Below are positions 43,364 through 53,468 of a stretch of 64,000 nt of DNA, one piece after another (position 1 is the first letter of the stretch; each line of letters begins with the position of its first letter). The notes beneath the pieces were generated by a model. The model was not told the origin of the DNA, did no database searches, and saw nothing but the letters and a program-made list of their open reading frames with translations. The position numbers were made by a program, and so were the translations under genes. Origin of the DNA: Polynucleobacter sp. Latsch14-2 (lineage in GTDB: Bacteria; Pseudomonadota; Gammaproteobacteria; Burkholderiales; Burkholderiaceae); contig NZ_JACVPL010000001.1 in the NCBI RefSeq assembly GCF_018881925.1, positions 124,001-188,000 of the forward strand. Reading direction: 5' to 3'.

Positions 43364-45345
43364 TGCCGTCAGTCCTTCAATTAACTCTCATCTTGCTGGC
43401 CTCTGCTGTGGCCGGAGTGGTTATTTTCCGCTATTTTGGCCTGCCGCCCATTTTGGGCTATTTAGCCATTGGCGTGTTGATTGGTCCAAAGGCCTTGGCC
43501 TTGGCAAATGATTCGGCCACAGTGAAGTATTTGGCCGAATTTGGGGTGGTTTTCTTGATGTTTTCCATTGGCCTGGAATTCAATCTTCATAAGCTTAGGG
43601 CAATGCGGTCGATAGTTTTTGGTCTTGGCGGTAGCCAGGTCATTTTGACAATGCTATTAGCGGTGCCTGCCAGCCTCTTGATGAACTGGATTTATCCGAT
43701 TTCTTGGGAGGCAGCTATCGCCCTCGGGGGTGCATTAGCGATGTCGTCTACAGCGATTGTGACCAAATTAATTGCTGAACGCTCTGAATTGGAGTCCCAG
43801 CATGGGCGTAATGTCATCGGAATTTTGTTATTCCAGGATCTAGCAGTGGTATTTCTGTTAATTCTTTTGCCATCTCTTGGCAAAAATCCTGGTGATCTGA
43901 TCTTTGCTCTAACTGCAGCTTCGGTCAAGATTGCAGTGGCATTGGGGCTTATTTTCGTTATTGGCAAAACCCTCATGAGTCGTTGGTTTAGCTTGGTAGC
44001 TAAATTACGTTCACAAGAACTTTTTATGCTCAATCTTCTCCTGATTGTGTTGGGTATGGCTGGTCTCACTGAGCATTTTGGTTTGTCTTTAGCGCTGGGG
44101 GCATTTCTTGCGGGGATGTTGATTTCGGAGACTCCTTATCGACATCAGGTTGAGGAGGATGTAAAGCCTTTCAAGGATGTCTTGCTAGGACTCTTCTTTA
44201 TCACGATTGGAATGTTGCTTGATCTTGAGGTAATTTATCAGCAATGGTTCTTAGTACTGCTTCTACTCATTGGCCCATTAATCTTTAAATTTAGCTTGAT
44301 TGCATTGTTATCAAGGGCTTTTGGTTCTAGCACTGGGATCTCAATTCGCACAGGCTTGTGTCTGGCTCAGGCCGGTGAATTCGGATTTGTCTTGCTCAAT
44401 CAGATTGACGGCTTAGACTTGATTGATCCCGCATTAAGTCAAGCGGTGCTAGCTGCAATGCTGATATCGATGTTTGGTGCGCCATTCCTAATTCAATATA
44501 GCGATCGTATTGCAATGCGTTTTTCCAGCAATGAATGGTTGCTGCAATCATTGGCATTGACGCGTGTGGCTGCCAAAAGTGTGCGCACTGAAAATCATGT
44601 GGTGATCTGTGGATTTGGCCGTTCAGGTCAAAGTCTTGCACGTATGCTTGACCAAGAAAAAATTCCTTATATTGCATTGGATATGGATCCGGATCGCGTA
44701 AAGGAGGCCGCCACCGCAGGTGATAACGTGGTCTATGGAGACGCCAGTCGCGAGAATTATTTGGTTGCGGCAGGCCTGTCTAAAGCAAAAGCAGTGGTTA
44801 TTACCTATGCGGATACTCCGGCTACTATGAGGGTATTGCATCAAGTGGAGCGCTTACGTCCTGGTATGACGATCTTGGTGCGCACTAAAGACGATGCTGA
44901 TCTTAGTAAATTACAAGCCGCTGGCGCAACTGAGGTTGTGCCTGAATTAATCGAAGGCAGCCTGATGATGGCCTCCCATGTCTTGTTGATGATGGGCGTG
45001 CCTATGCGCAAGGTAGTTCGAATTGTTTCGAATGCACGCGAGGCAAGATATAGCCTATTGCGTGGATATTTCCGAGGCTCTGAAGCGGATGATTTTGCTG
45101 CCAATGAATCTTGGCGCTTACATTCTGTGACCCTATTGCCTGAGTCGATCAGCATTAATAAGACTCTGGGTGAGTTGAGCTTAGAGAACGATGGAGTTAG
45201 TGTGCAGGCGGTCAGACGTAAGGTCGACGGAGAAGACTATGTCAAGTTAGACTTAAGCCCCAACATACGTCTTCAAGCAAACGATATTTTGGTGTTATCA
45301 GGCAATCCAGAAGCGACCGACTTGGCCGAATCTAAACTGCTCTGA
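43363..45345 (+). CDS. KefB-type monovalent cation:proton antiporter (CPA2) with TrkA domains
   Basis: 660-residue inner-membrane transporter. About twelve membrane helices (residues 1-385) form the Na+/H+ exchanger domain, with GYLAIGVLIGP, GLEFNLHKL and LALGAFLAGMLISET typical of Kef proteins. A cytosolic TrkA-N domain begins at VVICGFGRSGQSLARML (about 415) and a TrkA-C domain ends the protein. In E. coli such systems release K+ under glutathione-adduct control; gshAB are in this window, but the glutathione site was not assessed. KefB, KefC and YbaL-type roles cannot be separated here. Confidence 0.92.
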   Translation: MPSVLQLTLILLASAVAGVVIFRYFGLPPILGYLAIGVLIGPKALALANDSATVKYLAEFGVVFLMFSIGLEFNLHKLRAMRSIVFGLGGSQVILTMLLAVPASLLMNWIYPISWEAAIALGGALAMSSTAIVTKLIAERSELESQHGRNVIGILLFQDLAVVFLLILLPSLGKNPGDLIFALTAASVKIAVALGLIFVIGKTLMSRWFSLVAKLRSQELFMLNLLLIVLGMAGLTEHFGLSLALGAFLAGMLISETPYRHQVEEDVKPFKDVLLGLFFITIGMLLDLEVIYQQWFLVLLLLIGPLIFKFSLIALLSRAFGSSTGISIRTGLCLAQAGEFGFVLLNQIDGLDLIDPALSQAVLAAMLISMFGAPFLIQYSDRIAMRFSSNEWLLQSLALTRVAAKSVRTENHVVICGFGRSGQSLARMLDQEKIPYIALDMDPDRVKEAATAGDNVVYGDASRENYLVAAGLSKAKAVVITYADTPATMRVLHQVERLRPGMTILVRTKDDADLSKLQAAGATEVVPELIEGSLMMASHVLLMMGVPMRKVVRIVSNAREARYSLLRGYFRGSEADDFAANESWRLHSVTLLPESISINKTLGELSLENDGVSVQAVRRKVDGEDYVKLDLSPNIRLQANDILVLSGNPEATDLAESKLL

Positions 45346-45365
45346 TGTGCCGACTGTATTGACTG

Positions 45366-48254
45366 CTACTTTCTCTTGGTTTTGTTCGCTGGTTTCCGAG
45401 CTAGCAATGGTGCCAAGTAATGACCAGTAAAGCTTGCCTCATTCTTCGCTACTTCTTCAGGCGTTCCGGTAGCAATAATTTGCCCACCACCAGCACCGCC
45501 TTTCGGTCCTAAATCAATAATCCAATCGGCAGTCTTGATAACATCTAAATTGTGCTCGATGATCACAATCGTATTGCCCTGTTTCTTAAGTGTTTGAATC
45601 ACGGTTAGTAAGAGCTGAATATCATGAAAGTGCAGGCCAGTAGTTGGCTCATCCAAAATATAAAGTGTTCTACCGGTATCGCGTTTTGAGAGCTCAAGCG
45701 ATAGCTTTACACGTTGTGCTTCACCGCCGGATAGCGTGGTAGCGCTTTGGCCTAATTTCACATAGCCAAGACCAACATCCAATAAAGTTTTGAGCTTGCG
45801 CTTAACTACAGGTACGGCTTCAAAAAATTCATGCGCTTGCTCGATCGTCATCGAGAGTACTTCGTGAATGTTTTTACCTTTGTAGCGAATGTCTAACGTT
45901 TCACGGTTGTAGCGCTTTCCATGGCAGACATCGCAGGGTACATATACATCTGGCAAAAAGTGCATTTCTACCTTGAGTACGCCATCACCTTCGCATGAAT
46001 CGCAACGGCCACCTTTGACGTTGAAAGAGAAGCGTCCAGCTTCATAACCGCGTTCACGAGCTGCCGGTACGCCTGCAAATAATTCGCGAATCGGCGTGAA
46101 GAGACCGGTATAGGTTGCTGGGTTTGAGCGTGGCGTTCTACCGATGGGGGATTGATCAACACTAATAATCTTGTCGAAGTGCTCCAAACCTTTGATGGCA
46201 TCGTGGGCTGCAGGCTCTGCATTCGAGCCATAAAAGTGTTGTGCCACCGCATGATGTAGGGTGTCGTTAATGAGGGTGGATTTACCTGAGCCTGAAACCC
46301 CGGTAACACATGTTAACAATCCCACTGGAATTTTTGCATGGACAGATTGGAGGTTATTGCCACGAGCGCCAATAACCTCCAAGAAGCGATCACTCACTGG
46401 AATGCGTTTTTCGGGAACTTCGATACGCTCACGTCCAGAGAGGTAAGCGCCCGTAAGAGATTTAGGGTTTGCCTCTACTTCTGCCGGAGTTCCTTCTGCA
46501 ACAACTTCACCGCCGTGTATACCGGCACCTGGGCCGATATCAATCACATAGTCGGATGCACGAATCATATCTTCATCATGCTCGACAACTAATACACTAT
46601 TTCCCAAATCCCGCAAATGTTTGAGGGTTCCGATAAGGCGATCATTATCACGTTGATGTAAGCCGATAGAGGGCTCATCTAAAACATACATGACCCCTGT
46701 TAGGCCAGAGCCAATTTGTGAGGCTAGGCGAATACGTTGGGCTTCACCGCCGGATAAAGTATCAGCACTGCGCTCAAGCGAGAGATAGTCGAGTCCAACG
46801 TCATTTAAAAAGCGTAAACGTGCACCAATCTCTTTGACGATTTTATCGGCGATTTCTCGTTTGGCGCCTTTAAGTTCCAGTGCCTCAAAATATTCTTTTG
46901 CTTCTTTCAATGGTAGGGCGCTGATTTCATAAATAGCGCGCGATTGTTTTTTCTCGCCCACCTTCACAAAGCGGGCTTCTTTACGCAGACGGCTACCACC
47001 ACAATCTTTACAGGTTTGTACGTTTTGATACCGTGCTAATTCTTCACGGACAGTGGCTGAGTCCGTCTCTTTATAGCGCCTCTCAAAATTAGCAACGATG
47101 CCTTCAAATGGGTGTTGACGAACACTTAATTTACCGCGCTCATTAATGTACTCGAACGGGATTTCAATTTCACCGGAGCCTAAGAGAATCAAGTCTTGTT
47201 GTTTCTTGCTCAGAGTCTCGAAAGGCTTCTCCACATCAAAGCCGCCATGCTTAGCTAAGGTTTGTAGGAGTTTGAAATAAAACTGATTGCGTCGATCCCA
47301 GCCTTTAATGGCGCCTGAAGCCAGCGAAAGGTCAGGGTGAGCAACAATGCGTTTGGGATCAAAAAAGGATTGATGGCCCAGGCCATCGCAGGATGGGCAG
47401 GCACCCATCGGGTTATTGAAAGAGAAAAGGCGTGGCTCTAGCTCTTGCAGTGAGTATGAGCATACAGGGCAGGCAAATTTGCTTGAGAAGATCATGTCTT
47501 TGCCTGTATCCATGTCGACGATCATGGCTTTGCCATCGGCAAGACGCAGGGCAGTTTCAAAAGATTCAGCTAAGCGTTGCTGAATATCAGGGCGCACTTT
47601 GATGCGATCTACTACGACTTCAATGGAGTGCTTATCGTTTTTCTTTAACTCTGGTAACTGATCAACTTCAAAGATTTCTGCCTTGGCTGTATTAGTTGTC
47701 CCGCCACCGGAGCGTACCCTAAAGCGTACAAAACCTTGCGCTTGTAGATCTTGAAATAAGTCTACAAACTCGCCCTTACGTTCGCTGACAACGGGAGCCA
47801 AGATCATCAGCTTGGTATCTTCCGGCATTGCTAGAACGGTATCTACCATTTGAGAAACGCTTTGCGCTTCTAATGGGAGATCGTGATCGGGGCAATGGGG
47901 CGTGCCAGCTCGCGCAAATAGCAGCCTTAAGTAATCATGAATTTCTGTTACTGTCCCGACGGTAGAGCGCGGGTTATGACTGGTAGCTTTTTGCTCAATA
48001 GAAATTGCAGGTGATAAACCTTCGATCGTATCGACATCAGGCTTTTCCATGAGCTGTAAGAATTGGCGGGCATATGCGGACAGGGATTCCACATAGCGAC
48101 GTTGACCTTCGGCATAAAGGGTGTCAAAAGCCAATGAACTTTTGCCCGAACCGGATAGGCCGGTCAGGACGACCAATTTCTCTCTAGGGATGTCTAGATT
48201 GATATTTTTGAGGTTGTGCGTGCGTGCACCGCGGATCTTAATTTCGTTATTCAT
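45366..48254 (-). CDS. uvrA: Excinuclease ABC subunit A
   Basis: Damage-sensing ATPase of nucleotide excision repair. 962 residues, close to E. coli UvrA (940). Two ABC cassettes: Walker [17 protein letters not shown] near the start and [15 protein letters not shown] about residue 662; signatures [19 protein letters not shown] and [15 protein letters not shown]; zinc-binding cysteine groups CPVCSY..CPSCDG, CKDCGG and [15 protein letters not shown] found no clear LexA-type CTGT-N8-ACAG box just upstream. Confidence 0.98.
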   Translation of the reverse strand: MNNEIKIRGARTHNLKNINLDIPREKLVVLTGLSGSGKSSLAFDTLYAEGQRRYVESLSAYARQFLQLMEKPDVDTIEGLSPAISIEQKATSHNPRSTVGTVTEIHDYLRLLFARAGTPHCPDHDLPLEAQSVSQMVDTVLAMPEDTKLMILAPVVSERKGEFVDLFQDLQAQGFVRFRVRSGGGTTNTAKAEIFEVDQLPELKKNDKHSIEVVVDRIKVRPDIQQRLAESFETALRLADGKAMIVDMDTGKDMIFSSKFACPVCSYSLQELEPRLFSFNNPMGACPSCDGLGHQSFFDPKRIVAHPDLSLASGAIKGWDRRNQFYFKLLQTLAKHGGFDVEKPFETLSKKQQDLILLGSGEIEIPFEYINERGKLSVRQHPFEGIVANFERRYKETDSATVREELARYQNVQTCKDCGGSRLRKEARFVKVGEKKQSRAIYEISALPLKEAKEYFEALELKGAKREIADKIVKEIGARLRFLNDVGLDYLSLERSADTLSGGEAQRIRLASQIGSGLTGVMYVLDEPSIGLHQRDNDRLIGTLKHLRDLGNSVLVVEHDEDMIRASDYVIDIGPGAGIHGGEVVAEGTPAEVEANPKSLTGAYLSGRERIEVPEKRIPVSDRFLEVIGARGNNLQSVHAKIPVGLLTCVTGVSGSGKSTLINDTLHHAVAQHFYGSNAEPAAHDAIKGLEHFDKIISVDQSPIGRTPRSNPATYTGLFTPIRELFAGVPAARERGYEAGRFSFNVKGGRCDSCEGDGVLKVEMHFLPDVYVPCDVCHGKRYNRETLDIRYKGKNIHEVLSMTIEQAHEFFEAVPVVKRKLKTLLDVGLGYVKLGQSATTLSGGEAQRVKLSLELSKRDTGRTLYILDEPTTGLHFHDIQLLLTVIQTLKKQGNTIVIIEHNLDVIKTADWIIDLGPKGGAGGGQIIATGTPEEVAKNEASFTGHYLAPLLARKPANKTKRK

Positions 48255-48291
48255 GATTTTTTAGCGTAACTTGTTAATATAGCCTTTTCCT

Positions 48292-49467
48292 ATGAATCCT
48301 TTCGAACTTCGCTCCACTCTGGCCTTAGCAGGCATTTTTGGCCTCCGCATGCTGGGGCTTTTCCTACTTTTGCCAATTTTTAGTATTCATGCGCGGGGCT
48401 TACCGGGCGGGGAGCATGCTTTATGGGTTGGACTGGCTTTGGGGATTTTCAATATCGTCCAGGCCTGTTTTTATATCCCGCTGGGGCGACTATCTGACCG
48501 AATTGGCAGAAAACCAGTGGTTTTCTGGGGGCTTTCTCTATTTGTTGCTGGTGCCTTAATTTGCGCAGCTCGGGATGATTTGCTGTGGATTGCGATTGGA
48601 CGAGGCGTTATGGGTGCTGGAGCAATTTCAGCAGCTATCTCTGCCTGGGTTGCCGACCTCACTCGTGAACAGGTGCGCACACGAGCCATGGCTTTAGTTG
48701 GAGGCAGCATTGCCCTCTCGTTTGCCTTATCTCTTGTGATTGCGGCGCCTATCTATCGCATGATTGGTTTGAGCGGTATTTTTATTGTGTTAGCAGTGCT
48801 TGGTGTCATGGCTATGTCTGTGACATATTTTGTACTTCCCACCAATATGCCAGAACTTAAAGCGCCTCAAGCATCTCTGAAGGAAGTATTTTTTCGCCCT
48901 GAGTTAATGCGCCTGAACGCAGGCGTTTTTGTATTGCATGCAACTCAAGTGGCAATGTTCTTGGTGGTGCCTCGCTTATTGGTGCAGGCAGGTTTGCCGT
49001 TGTCAGCCCATTGGCAGGTATATCTACCAGTTGTGCTGCTGTCTTTCTTTTTGATGGCGCCTGTGCTGATTATTGGCGAGAAGAAACAACGTCTGAGGCC
49101 TGTTTTATTGATTGCGATTGTGTTGCTTTTTATTGCGGAATGTTTTTTTATTGGCACCTCATCAATCTTGTCAATTGCTGTTGCTTTATTAATATATTTT
49201 GTTGGATTTAATCTACTGGAAGCTTTACAACCATCTTTGGTCTCACGATTTGCGAAAGAATCAAAAGGTACTGCTCTAGGTGTTTACAACACCACTCAAT
49301 CGATTGGTCTGTTCTCAGGGGCCGTCATTGGGGGTTGGTTAATGGATAGCCATGGAGATTTATCAGTCTTTGCTGCTGGTGCAGCATTGCTGCTTTGCTG
49401 GCTTATAATTGCTTGGTCGATGCGCGAACTGCCTGCAAAGGTTGTAGATTCAACGGCCACACTTTAA
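48292..49467 (+). CDS. Major facilitator superfamily transporter (sugar/drug efflux-like)
   Basis: 391-residue inner-membrane carrier with about twelve helices. The MFS loop motif after helix 2 is [16 protein letters not shown]; helix 5 region [17 protein letters not shown] resembles drug:H+ antiporters. It resembles the YceL/YajR-like MFS set often next to uvrA and ssb in Burkholderiales. The substrate cannot be inferred. TAATAT and a weaker TAGCCT lie close to the ATG, so the leader is at most a few bases. Confidence 0.88.
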   Translation: MNPFELRSTLALAGIFGLRMLGLFLLLPIFSIHARGLPGGEHALWVGLALGIFNIVQACFYIPLGRLSDRIGRKPVVFWGLSLFVAGALICAARDDLLWIAIGRGVMGAGAISAAISAWVADLTREQVRTRAMALVGGSIALSFALSLVIAAPIYRMIGLSGIFIVLAVLGVMAMSVTYFVLPTNMPELKAPQASLKEVFFRPELMRLNAGVFVLHATQVAMFLVVPRLLVQAGLPLSAHWQVYLPVVLLSFFLMAPVLIIGEKKQRLRPVLLIAIVLLFIAECFFIGTSSILSIAVALLIYFVGFNLLEALQPSLVSRFAKESKGTALGVYNTTQSIGLFSGAVIGGWLMDSHGDLSVFAAGAALLLCWLIIAWSMRELPAKVVDSTATL

Positions 49468-49504
49468 GATTTCATTCACATTACATTTTTCTTCGGGAGA
49501 CAAC

Positions 49505-49963
49505 ATGGCTTCGGTAAATAAGGTCATCATCGTAGGTAACGTAGGGCGCGACCCAGAAACGCGTTATATGCCAAGCGGCGACGCTGTTACGAATATTTCA
49601 GTAGCGACATCAGATCGTTATAAAGATAAGCAAACCAATGAAATGAAAGAAACCACAGAATGGCATCGCGTTGCATTCTTTGGCAAGCTTGCTGAGATCG
49701 CAGGGCAATACCTCAAAAAAGGTTCGCAAGTTTATGTTGAGGGTCGTTTGCGTACACGTAAGTGGACCGATGCGAGTGGTCAAGAAAAATATTCCACTGA
49801 AATCGTTGCAGAAACCATGCAAATGCTTGGTGGGAAGCCGGTAGGCGGCAGTGAGGGTGGTGGTGAAGGTTATAGCCGCGCTAAATCTACTGAACAGTCT
49901 GCACCTGCTGCATCTTCCAGTGCCGCTTCACTTGGTGCAATGGATGACGATATTCCGTTTTAA
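49505..49963 (+). CDS. ssb: Single-stranded DNA-binding protein
   Basis: 152-residue SSB. The OB fold occupies about residues 1-108 ([28 protein letters not shown] in two motifs, [33 protein letters not shown]), followed by a Gly/Ser/Ala-rich linker and the acidic tip DDDIPF that recruits repair and replication proteins. CGGGAGA ribosome site. Near uvrA, as in many bacteria. Confidence 0.98.
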   Translation: MASVNKVIIVGNVGRDPETRYMPSGDAVTNISVATSDRYKDKQTNEMKETTEWHRVAFFGKLAEIAGQYLKKGSQVYVEGRLRTRKWTDASGQEKYSTEIVAETMQMLGGKPVGGSEGGGEGYSRAKSTEQSAPAASSSAASLGAMDDDIPF

Positions 49964-49983
49964 AATAGTTTTACTCTATTTTA

Positions 49984-50019
49984 AAAAAGCCCTTGTAGGT
50001 TTTCCTGTAAGGGCTTTTT
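49984..50019. terminator. Bidirectional terminator between ssb and queF
   Basis: AAAAAGCCCTT and AAGGGCTTTTT form an 11-base stem, with an inner GTAGG-TTTT-CCTGT extension. T runs on both strands suit the convergent ssb and queF genes. Confidence 0.88.
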
Positions 50020-50047
50020 CTTTGGTGCTTATTCTCTGCGATTTTTC

Positions 50048-50875
50048 TTATTGCCTAGCGTGCCTAGTGTTGTCAGGCCAAGGTGCATTATGGTCAGTGC
50101 GAAATGGGTTGATATCTAAGCCGCCACGTCTTGTGTAGCGAGCATAGACAGACAGCTTATCGGGTTTACATTGGCGCTTGATATCGCAAAAAATAGTTTC
50201 AACGCAATGCTCATGAAACTCACCGAGCTGCCTAAACCCAATCAAATAACGTAGCAGACCTTCTTCCAAAATTGGACGTCCTTGATAACGAATTTGGATG
50301 CTTGCCCAATCGGGTTGACCCGTTACGGGGCAGTTTGATTTCAGCAAATGAGAAACTAGGCATTGCTCAATTGGGCTAAAAGATTCATTTACCTTAAGCA
50401 GCTCTGGATTGGCGGACAGGCTGGGATCAATTTCAATATCCAGTCTATCCATCAACACCCCACTCATTTCTTGCATACCCTTTTTGGCAATAAGTTCAGG
50501 AGGGTTGATGCGGGTCGAAATCTTACTGCCTACTACTGAGGATAAATCTGTCATTAACCTCTCGCGTACCTCTGTTTCATTGGCAAATTGCGTGCCATTA
50601 AGGCTATTGAGGTAAAGCTTAAAAGATTTGGACTCAACCATATTTGGTGAGTCGGCGGGAATTTGAAATTCAGCTAAAGCAATTTGTGGTTTACCTTTTG
50701 CATTAAGCCAGCTTAGTTCATAAGCGTTCCATATATCAACACCAACAAAAGGCAATGCTTGGTTGGGTTTGAGATTGAGCTTGAGGCGATTCTCAGAGCG
50801 TGGAATTGGAAACAATAAACTCGGATCATACTGATCTGGATATTGCGTGGCTTGACCGAGCGTTAATATTGCCAT
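50048..50875 (-). CDS. queF: NADPH-dependent 7-cyano-7-deazaguanine reductase QueF
   Basis: Reduces preQ0 to preQ1 in queuosine synthesis. 275 residues from the ATG at 50875, the long two-domain form as in E. coli (282). The active-site cysteine is in LLKSNCPVTGQPDW, the substrate loop in FHEHCVETIFCDI, and the N-terminal domain has YDPSLLFPIPR and GVDIWNAYELSWLN. A much longer frame extends upstream but would overlap the 5'-nucleotidase gene. Confidence 0.95.
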   Translation of the reverse strand: MAILTLGQATQYPDQYDPSLLFPIPRSENRLKLNLKPNQALPFVGVDIWNAYELSWLNAKGKPQIALAEFQIPADSPNMVESKSFKLYLNSLNGTQFANETEVRERLMTDLSSVVGSKISTRINPPELIAKKGMQEMSGVLMDRLDIEIDPSLSANPELLKVNESFSPIEQCLVSHLLKSNCPVTGQPDWASIQIRYQGRPILEEGLLRYLIGFRQLGEFHEHCVETIFCDIKRQCKPDKLSVYARYTRRGGLDINPFRTDHNAPWPDNTRHARQ

Positions 50876-50903
50876 GATTGCTTGTGAATGAGTTTTAGGG
50901 CGT

Positions 50904-51812
50904 TTAGCTTTTGGGTCGATTAGACACGCCAGATACAACATGGCCGGTCGGCGCAACAGAGGCGGCTGACTGGCAATGGCCTGTTTGATCATCGAAGAAA
51001 AAATCGGGCTCAAACTCACGGAGAAATTCACCCTTAGATAGCCCACCTAGGAACATGGCTTCATCTACATCAATACCCCATGCCATCAATGTACGAATGG
51101 CTCGCTCATGTGCCGGTGCTGAGCGCGCAGTCACTAACGCAGTACGGATGCGCATTCCCTTTTCGCTAGTGGAGCGTTGCAGTCGATGCAGAGCTTCAAG
51201 CAAGGGCTTAAAAGGCCCCGGTGGCAATGGAATGTCTGCCTTTTTACTTTCGTGATCTACAAAAGCTTCAAGCCCTTTATCCTGAAATACTTGCTCAGCT
51301 TCGTCAGAAAAAAGTACTGCATCGCCGTCGAACGCAATCCGAATTTCATTAGGATGGGATTCGGCAGTTTTACTGGACTCTGGATAGACGCGTGCCGCGG
51401 GGAATCCAGCTTCAATCGTTGCGCGCACATCATCTTCATTTGCTGATAGGAAAAGATTGGCGTGCAGTGAACGTAGGTAATGATATGGAGGGCGCCCTCT
51501 AGTAAACACACCGCGCTCTAAATGCAATCCGTGGTGCTCCGCAGAGCGGAATACGCGTAAGCCGCTGACAGGATCATTGCGAGAAAGAATGACCACCTCA
51601 ACCCGCTGCTCATCTCCTTCATTAAAGGCGAGTAGTTTTTTGACCAAGGGAAAGGCTACCCCCGTCTGCGCAGCTTTACCGAGGCGGTCAAGCTGTAATT
51701 TCATGTAGGCGCTGTCATCACTAGATTCAAAGATGCGATTTTCTTCTTCGAAATCAAAAAGAGCGCGAGAAGAAATAGCAACGACGAGTTTTCCGGTAAG
51801 TGTGTATGACAT
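50904..51812 (-). CDS. 5'-nucleotidase (PF06189 family)
   Basis: 302-residue cytosolic 5'-nucleotidase of the kind related to eukaryotic cN-I, which hydrolyses nucleoside monophosphates. Segments: VVAISSRALFDFEEENRIF near the start, VEVVILSRNDPVSGLRVFRS, the HAD-like IRIAFDGDAVLFSDEAE (about 156-172) and FFFDDQTGHC near the end. It starts two bases after the ilvA stop, so the two are probably cotranscribed. Confidence 0.88.
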   Translation of the reverse strand: MSYTLTGKLVVAISSRALFDFEEENRIFESSDDSAYMKLQLDRLGKAAQTGVAFPLVKKLLAFNEGDEQRVEVVILSRNDPVSGLRVFRSAEHHGLHLERGVFTRGRPPYHYLRSLHANLFLSANEDDVRATIEAGFPAARVYPESSKTAESHPNEIRIAFDGDAVLFSDEAEQVFQDKGLEAFVDHESKKADIPLPPGPFKPLLEALHRLQRSTSEKGMRIRTALVTARSAPAHERAIRTLMAWGIDVDEAMFLGGLSKGEFLREFEPDFFFDDQTGHCQSAASVAPTGHVVSGVSNRPKS

Positions 51813-51814
51813 TT

Positions 51815-53335
51815 TTATTTCAGGAAGAGGCGATATGCAGGATTTTTACTCTCGTCCCAGTGCGGGTAACCAAGAGTGGCTAAGAATTTTTGGAATTTTT
51901 TCTGCTCATTTTCTGGTACTTGAATTCCAACAAGGATCCGACCATAGTCTGCGCCATGATTTCTATAGTGGAAGAGGCTAATATTCCAGTTCGGCGCCAT
52001 GCTGGTTAAAAATTTCATTAAAGCACCGGGACGTTCTGGAAATTCAAAGCGATAAAGCAACTCATCTTTTGCAAGCGCAGAGTGACCGCCAACCATATAG
52101 CGCAGGTGCGACTTGGCAAGCTCATCATGGGTTAGATCAATCGTTGCAAACTTTGCTTTAGTGAAATGCTTTGCAATCGCGGCGCTATCCCCCGCTTTCT
52201 GGGTGCCGATGCCAACAAATATATGTGCCTGGCTACCATCGGCAATACGATAGTTGAACTCAGTAACATTGCGCTTGCCTAGTAGTTCGCAGAATCGTTT
52301 GAAGGAGCCGCGCTCTTCTGGAATGGTTACCGCAAATACAGCTTCGCGGAATTCGCCAACATCAGCACGTTCTGCTACGAAGCGCAGGCGACTGAAGTTC
52401 ATATTAGCCCCGCAAGCGACCGCAACCAAAGTCTTCTTTTTGGTTTTATGTTTTTCGACATACTTCTTCATGCCGGCAATAGCTAATGCACCTGCGGGCT
52501 CAAGAATGCTGCGAGTATCGGTAAAGACATCATTAATTGCGGCGCAGATCTCATCCGTATCAACCGTGATAATGTCGTCAACCACGCGTTTGCAAATACG
52601 GAAAGTTTCTTTGCCAACCAATTTGACGGCAGTGCCGTCAGAAAACAGACCAACATCCTTCATCTCGATGCGTTTATTGGCCTTGAGTGAGCGCCTCATC
52701 GCATCAGAGTCAACAGACTGCACACCAATTACTTTAGTTTTTGGGCTGACTGCTTTAACATATTCACCAATGCCGGCTATCAGACCGCCGCCGCCAATAG
52801 CGACAAAAATAGCCTCGATCGGTTCTTGGTGTTGGGCAAATATTTCTTGGGCAATCGTGCCTTGCCCGGCAATAACATCGGGATCATCGAAGGGGTGAAC
52901 AAAAGTAAGTCCACGTTTGCCCTCTAATAGTTTTGAATGCTGGAAGGCATCGCTATAGGACTCGCCATGCAAAATGACTTCTACCCAGGAACCACCACGG
53001 GCTTTAACTGCTTCAATTTTGACGCTAGGGGTGGTTGTCGGCATCACGATAAGCGCTTTGCACTTCATTTTGGCGGCTGCCAAGGCAACCCCTTGGGCAT
53101 GATTACCGGCAGAAGCAGCAATGACCCCGCGTTTTAGGGTTTCGGGGGTTAAATGGGCCATTTTGTTATAGGCACCCCGCAGTTTGAAGGAGAAAACCGG
53201 CTGGTTATCCTCCCGCTTTAGTAAAACTTGGTTGCCTAAACGCTTGCTCAGTTCTGGGGCTAGCTCGAGCTCTGTTTCCCTAGCTACATCGTAGACCCGG
53301 GCAGATAAAATTTTCTTTAAATAATTCGTTGCCAT
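51815..53335 (-). CDS. ilvA: Threonine ammonia-lyase (threonine deaminase), biosynthetic
   Basis: PLP enzyme turning threonine into 2-oxobutanoate, the first step of isoleucine synthesis. 506 residues, like E. coli IlvA (514). PLP lysine in PVFSFKLRGAYNKM (about 50-63); SAGNHAQGVA and GGGGLIAGIG cofactor loops; two C-terminal ACT-like regulatory domains (EERGSFKRFCELLG, FEFPERPGALMKFLTSM), so isoleucine feedback is expected. The ATG is six bases after TATGCT, a leaderless-type start. Confidence 0.97.
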   Translation of the reverse strand: MATNYLKKILSARVYDVARETELELAPELSKRLGNQVLLKREDNQPVFSFKLRGAYNKMAHLTPETLKRGVIAASAGNHAQGVALAAAKMKCKALIVMPTTTPSVKIEAVKARGGSWVEVILHGESYSDAFQHSKLLEGKRGLTFVHPFDDPDVIAGQGTIAQEIFAQHQEPIEAIFVAIGGGGLIAGIGEYVKAVSPKTKVIGVQSVDSDAMRRSLKANKRIEMKDVGLFSDGTAVKLVGKETFRICKRVVDDIITVDTDEICAAINDVFTDTRSILEPAGALAIAGMKKYVEKHKTKKKTLVAVACGANMNFSRLRFVAERADVGEFREAVFAVTIPEERGSFKRFCELLGKRNVTEFNYRIADGSQAHIFVGIGTQKAGDSAAIAKHFTKAKFATIDLTHDELAKSHLRYMVGGHSALAKDELLYRFEFPERPGALMKFLTSMAPNWNISLFHYRNHGADYGRILVGIQVPENEQKKFQKFLATLGYPHWDESKNPAYRLFLK

Positions 53336-53341
53336 CCGATG

Positions 53342-53347
53342 AGCATA
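53342..53347 (-). promoter_or_regulatory. Leaderless-type -10 box of ilvA (extended)
   Basis: Minus-strand TATGCT, six bases (CATCGG), ATG at 53335-53333. The bases TGG just before it make an extended -10 (TGnTATnnT). Confidence 0.5.
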
Positions 53348-53468
53348 CCACGGATGCGGCTAAGCCCTTAGATTTGAAAGGGTTTATCTCTTTCGTCAAC
53401 AACTTTTCGTATTTCCTGCCAATATCAGGATTGCTCAATTAAAATGCTTATTTATCAAATATGACGCT

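Noticed and set aside
48255..48291. LexA-type SOS box between uvrA and the MFS gene
   Set aside because: No CTGT-N8-ACAG match; AACTTGTTAATATAGCC lacks the second half-site.
50876..51046. Longer queF frame starting at 51046
   Set aside because: It lies inside the 5'-nucleotidase gene; QueF family length and N-terminus fit the ATG at 50875.
52254..52898. 214-codon plus-strand open frame
   Set aside because: Fully antisense to ilvA, which is strongly conserved; the translated product is low-complexity Ser/Thr/Arg-rich.
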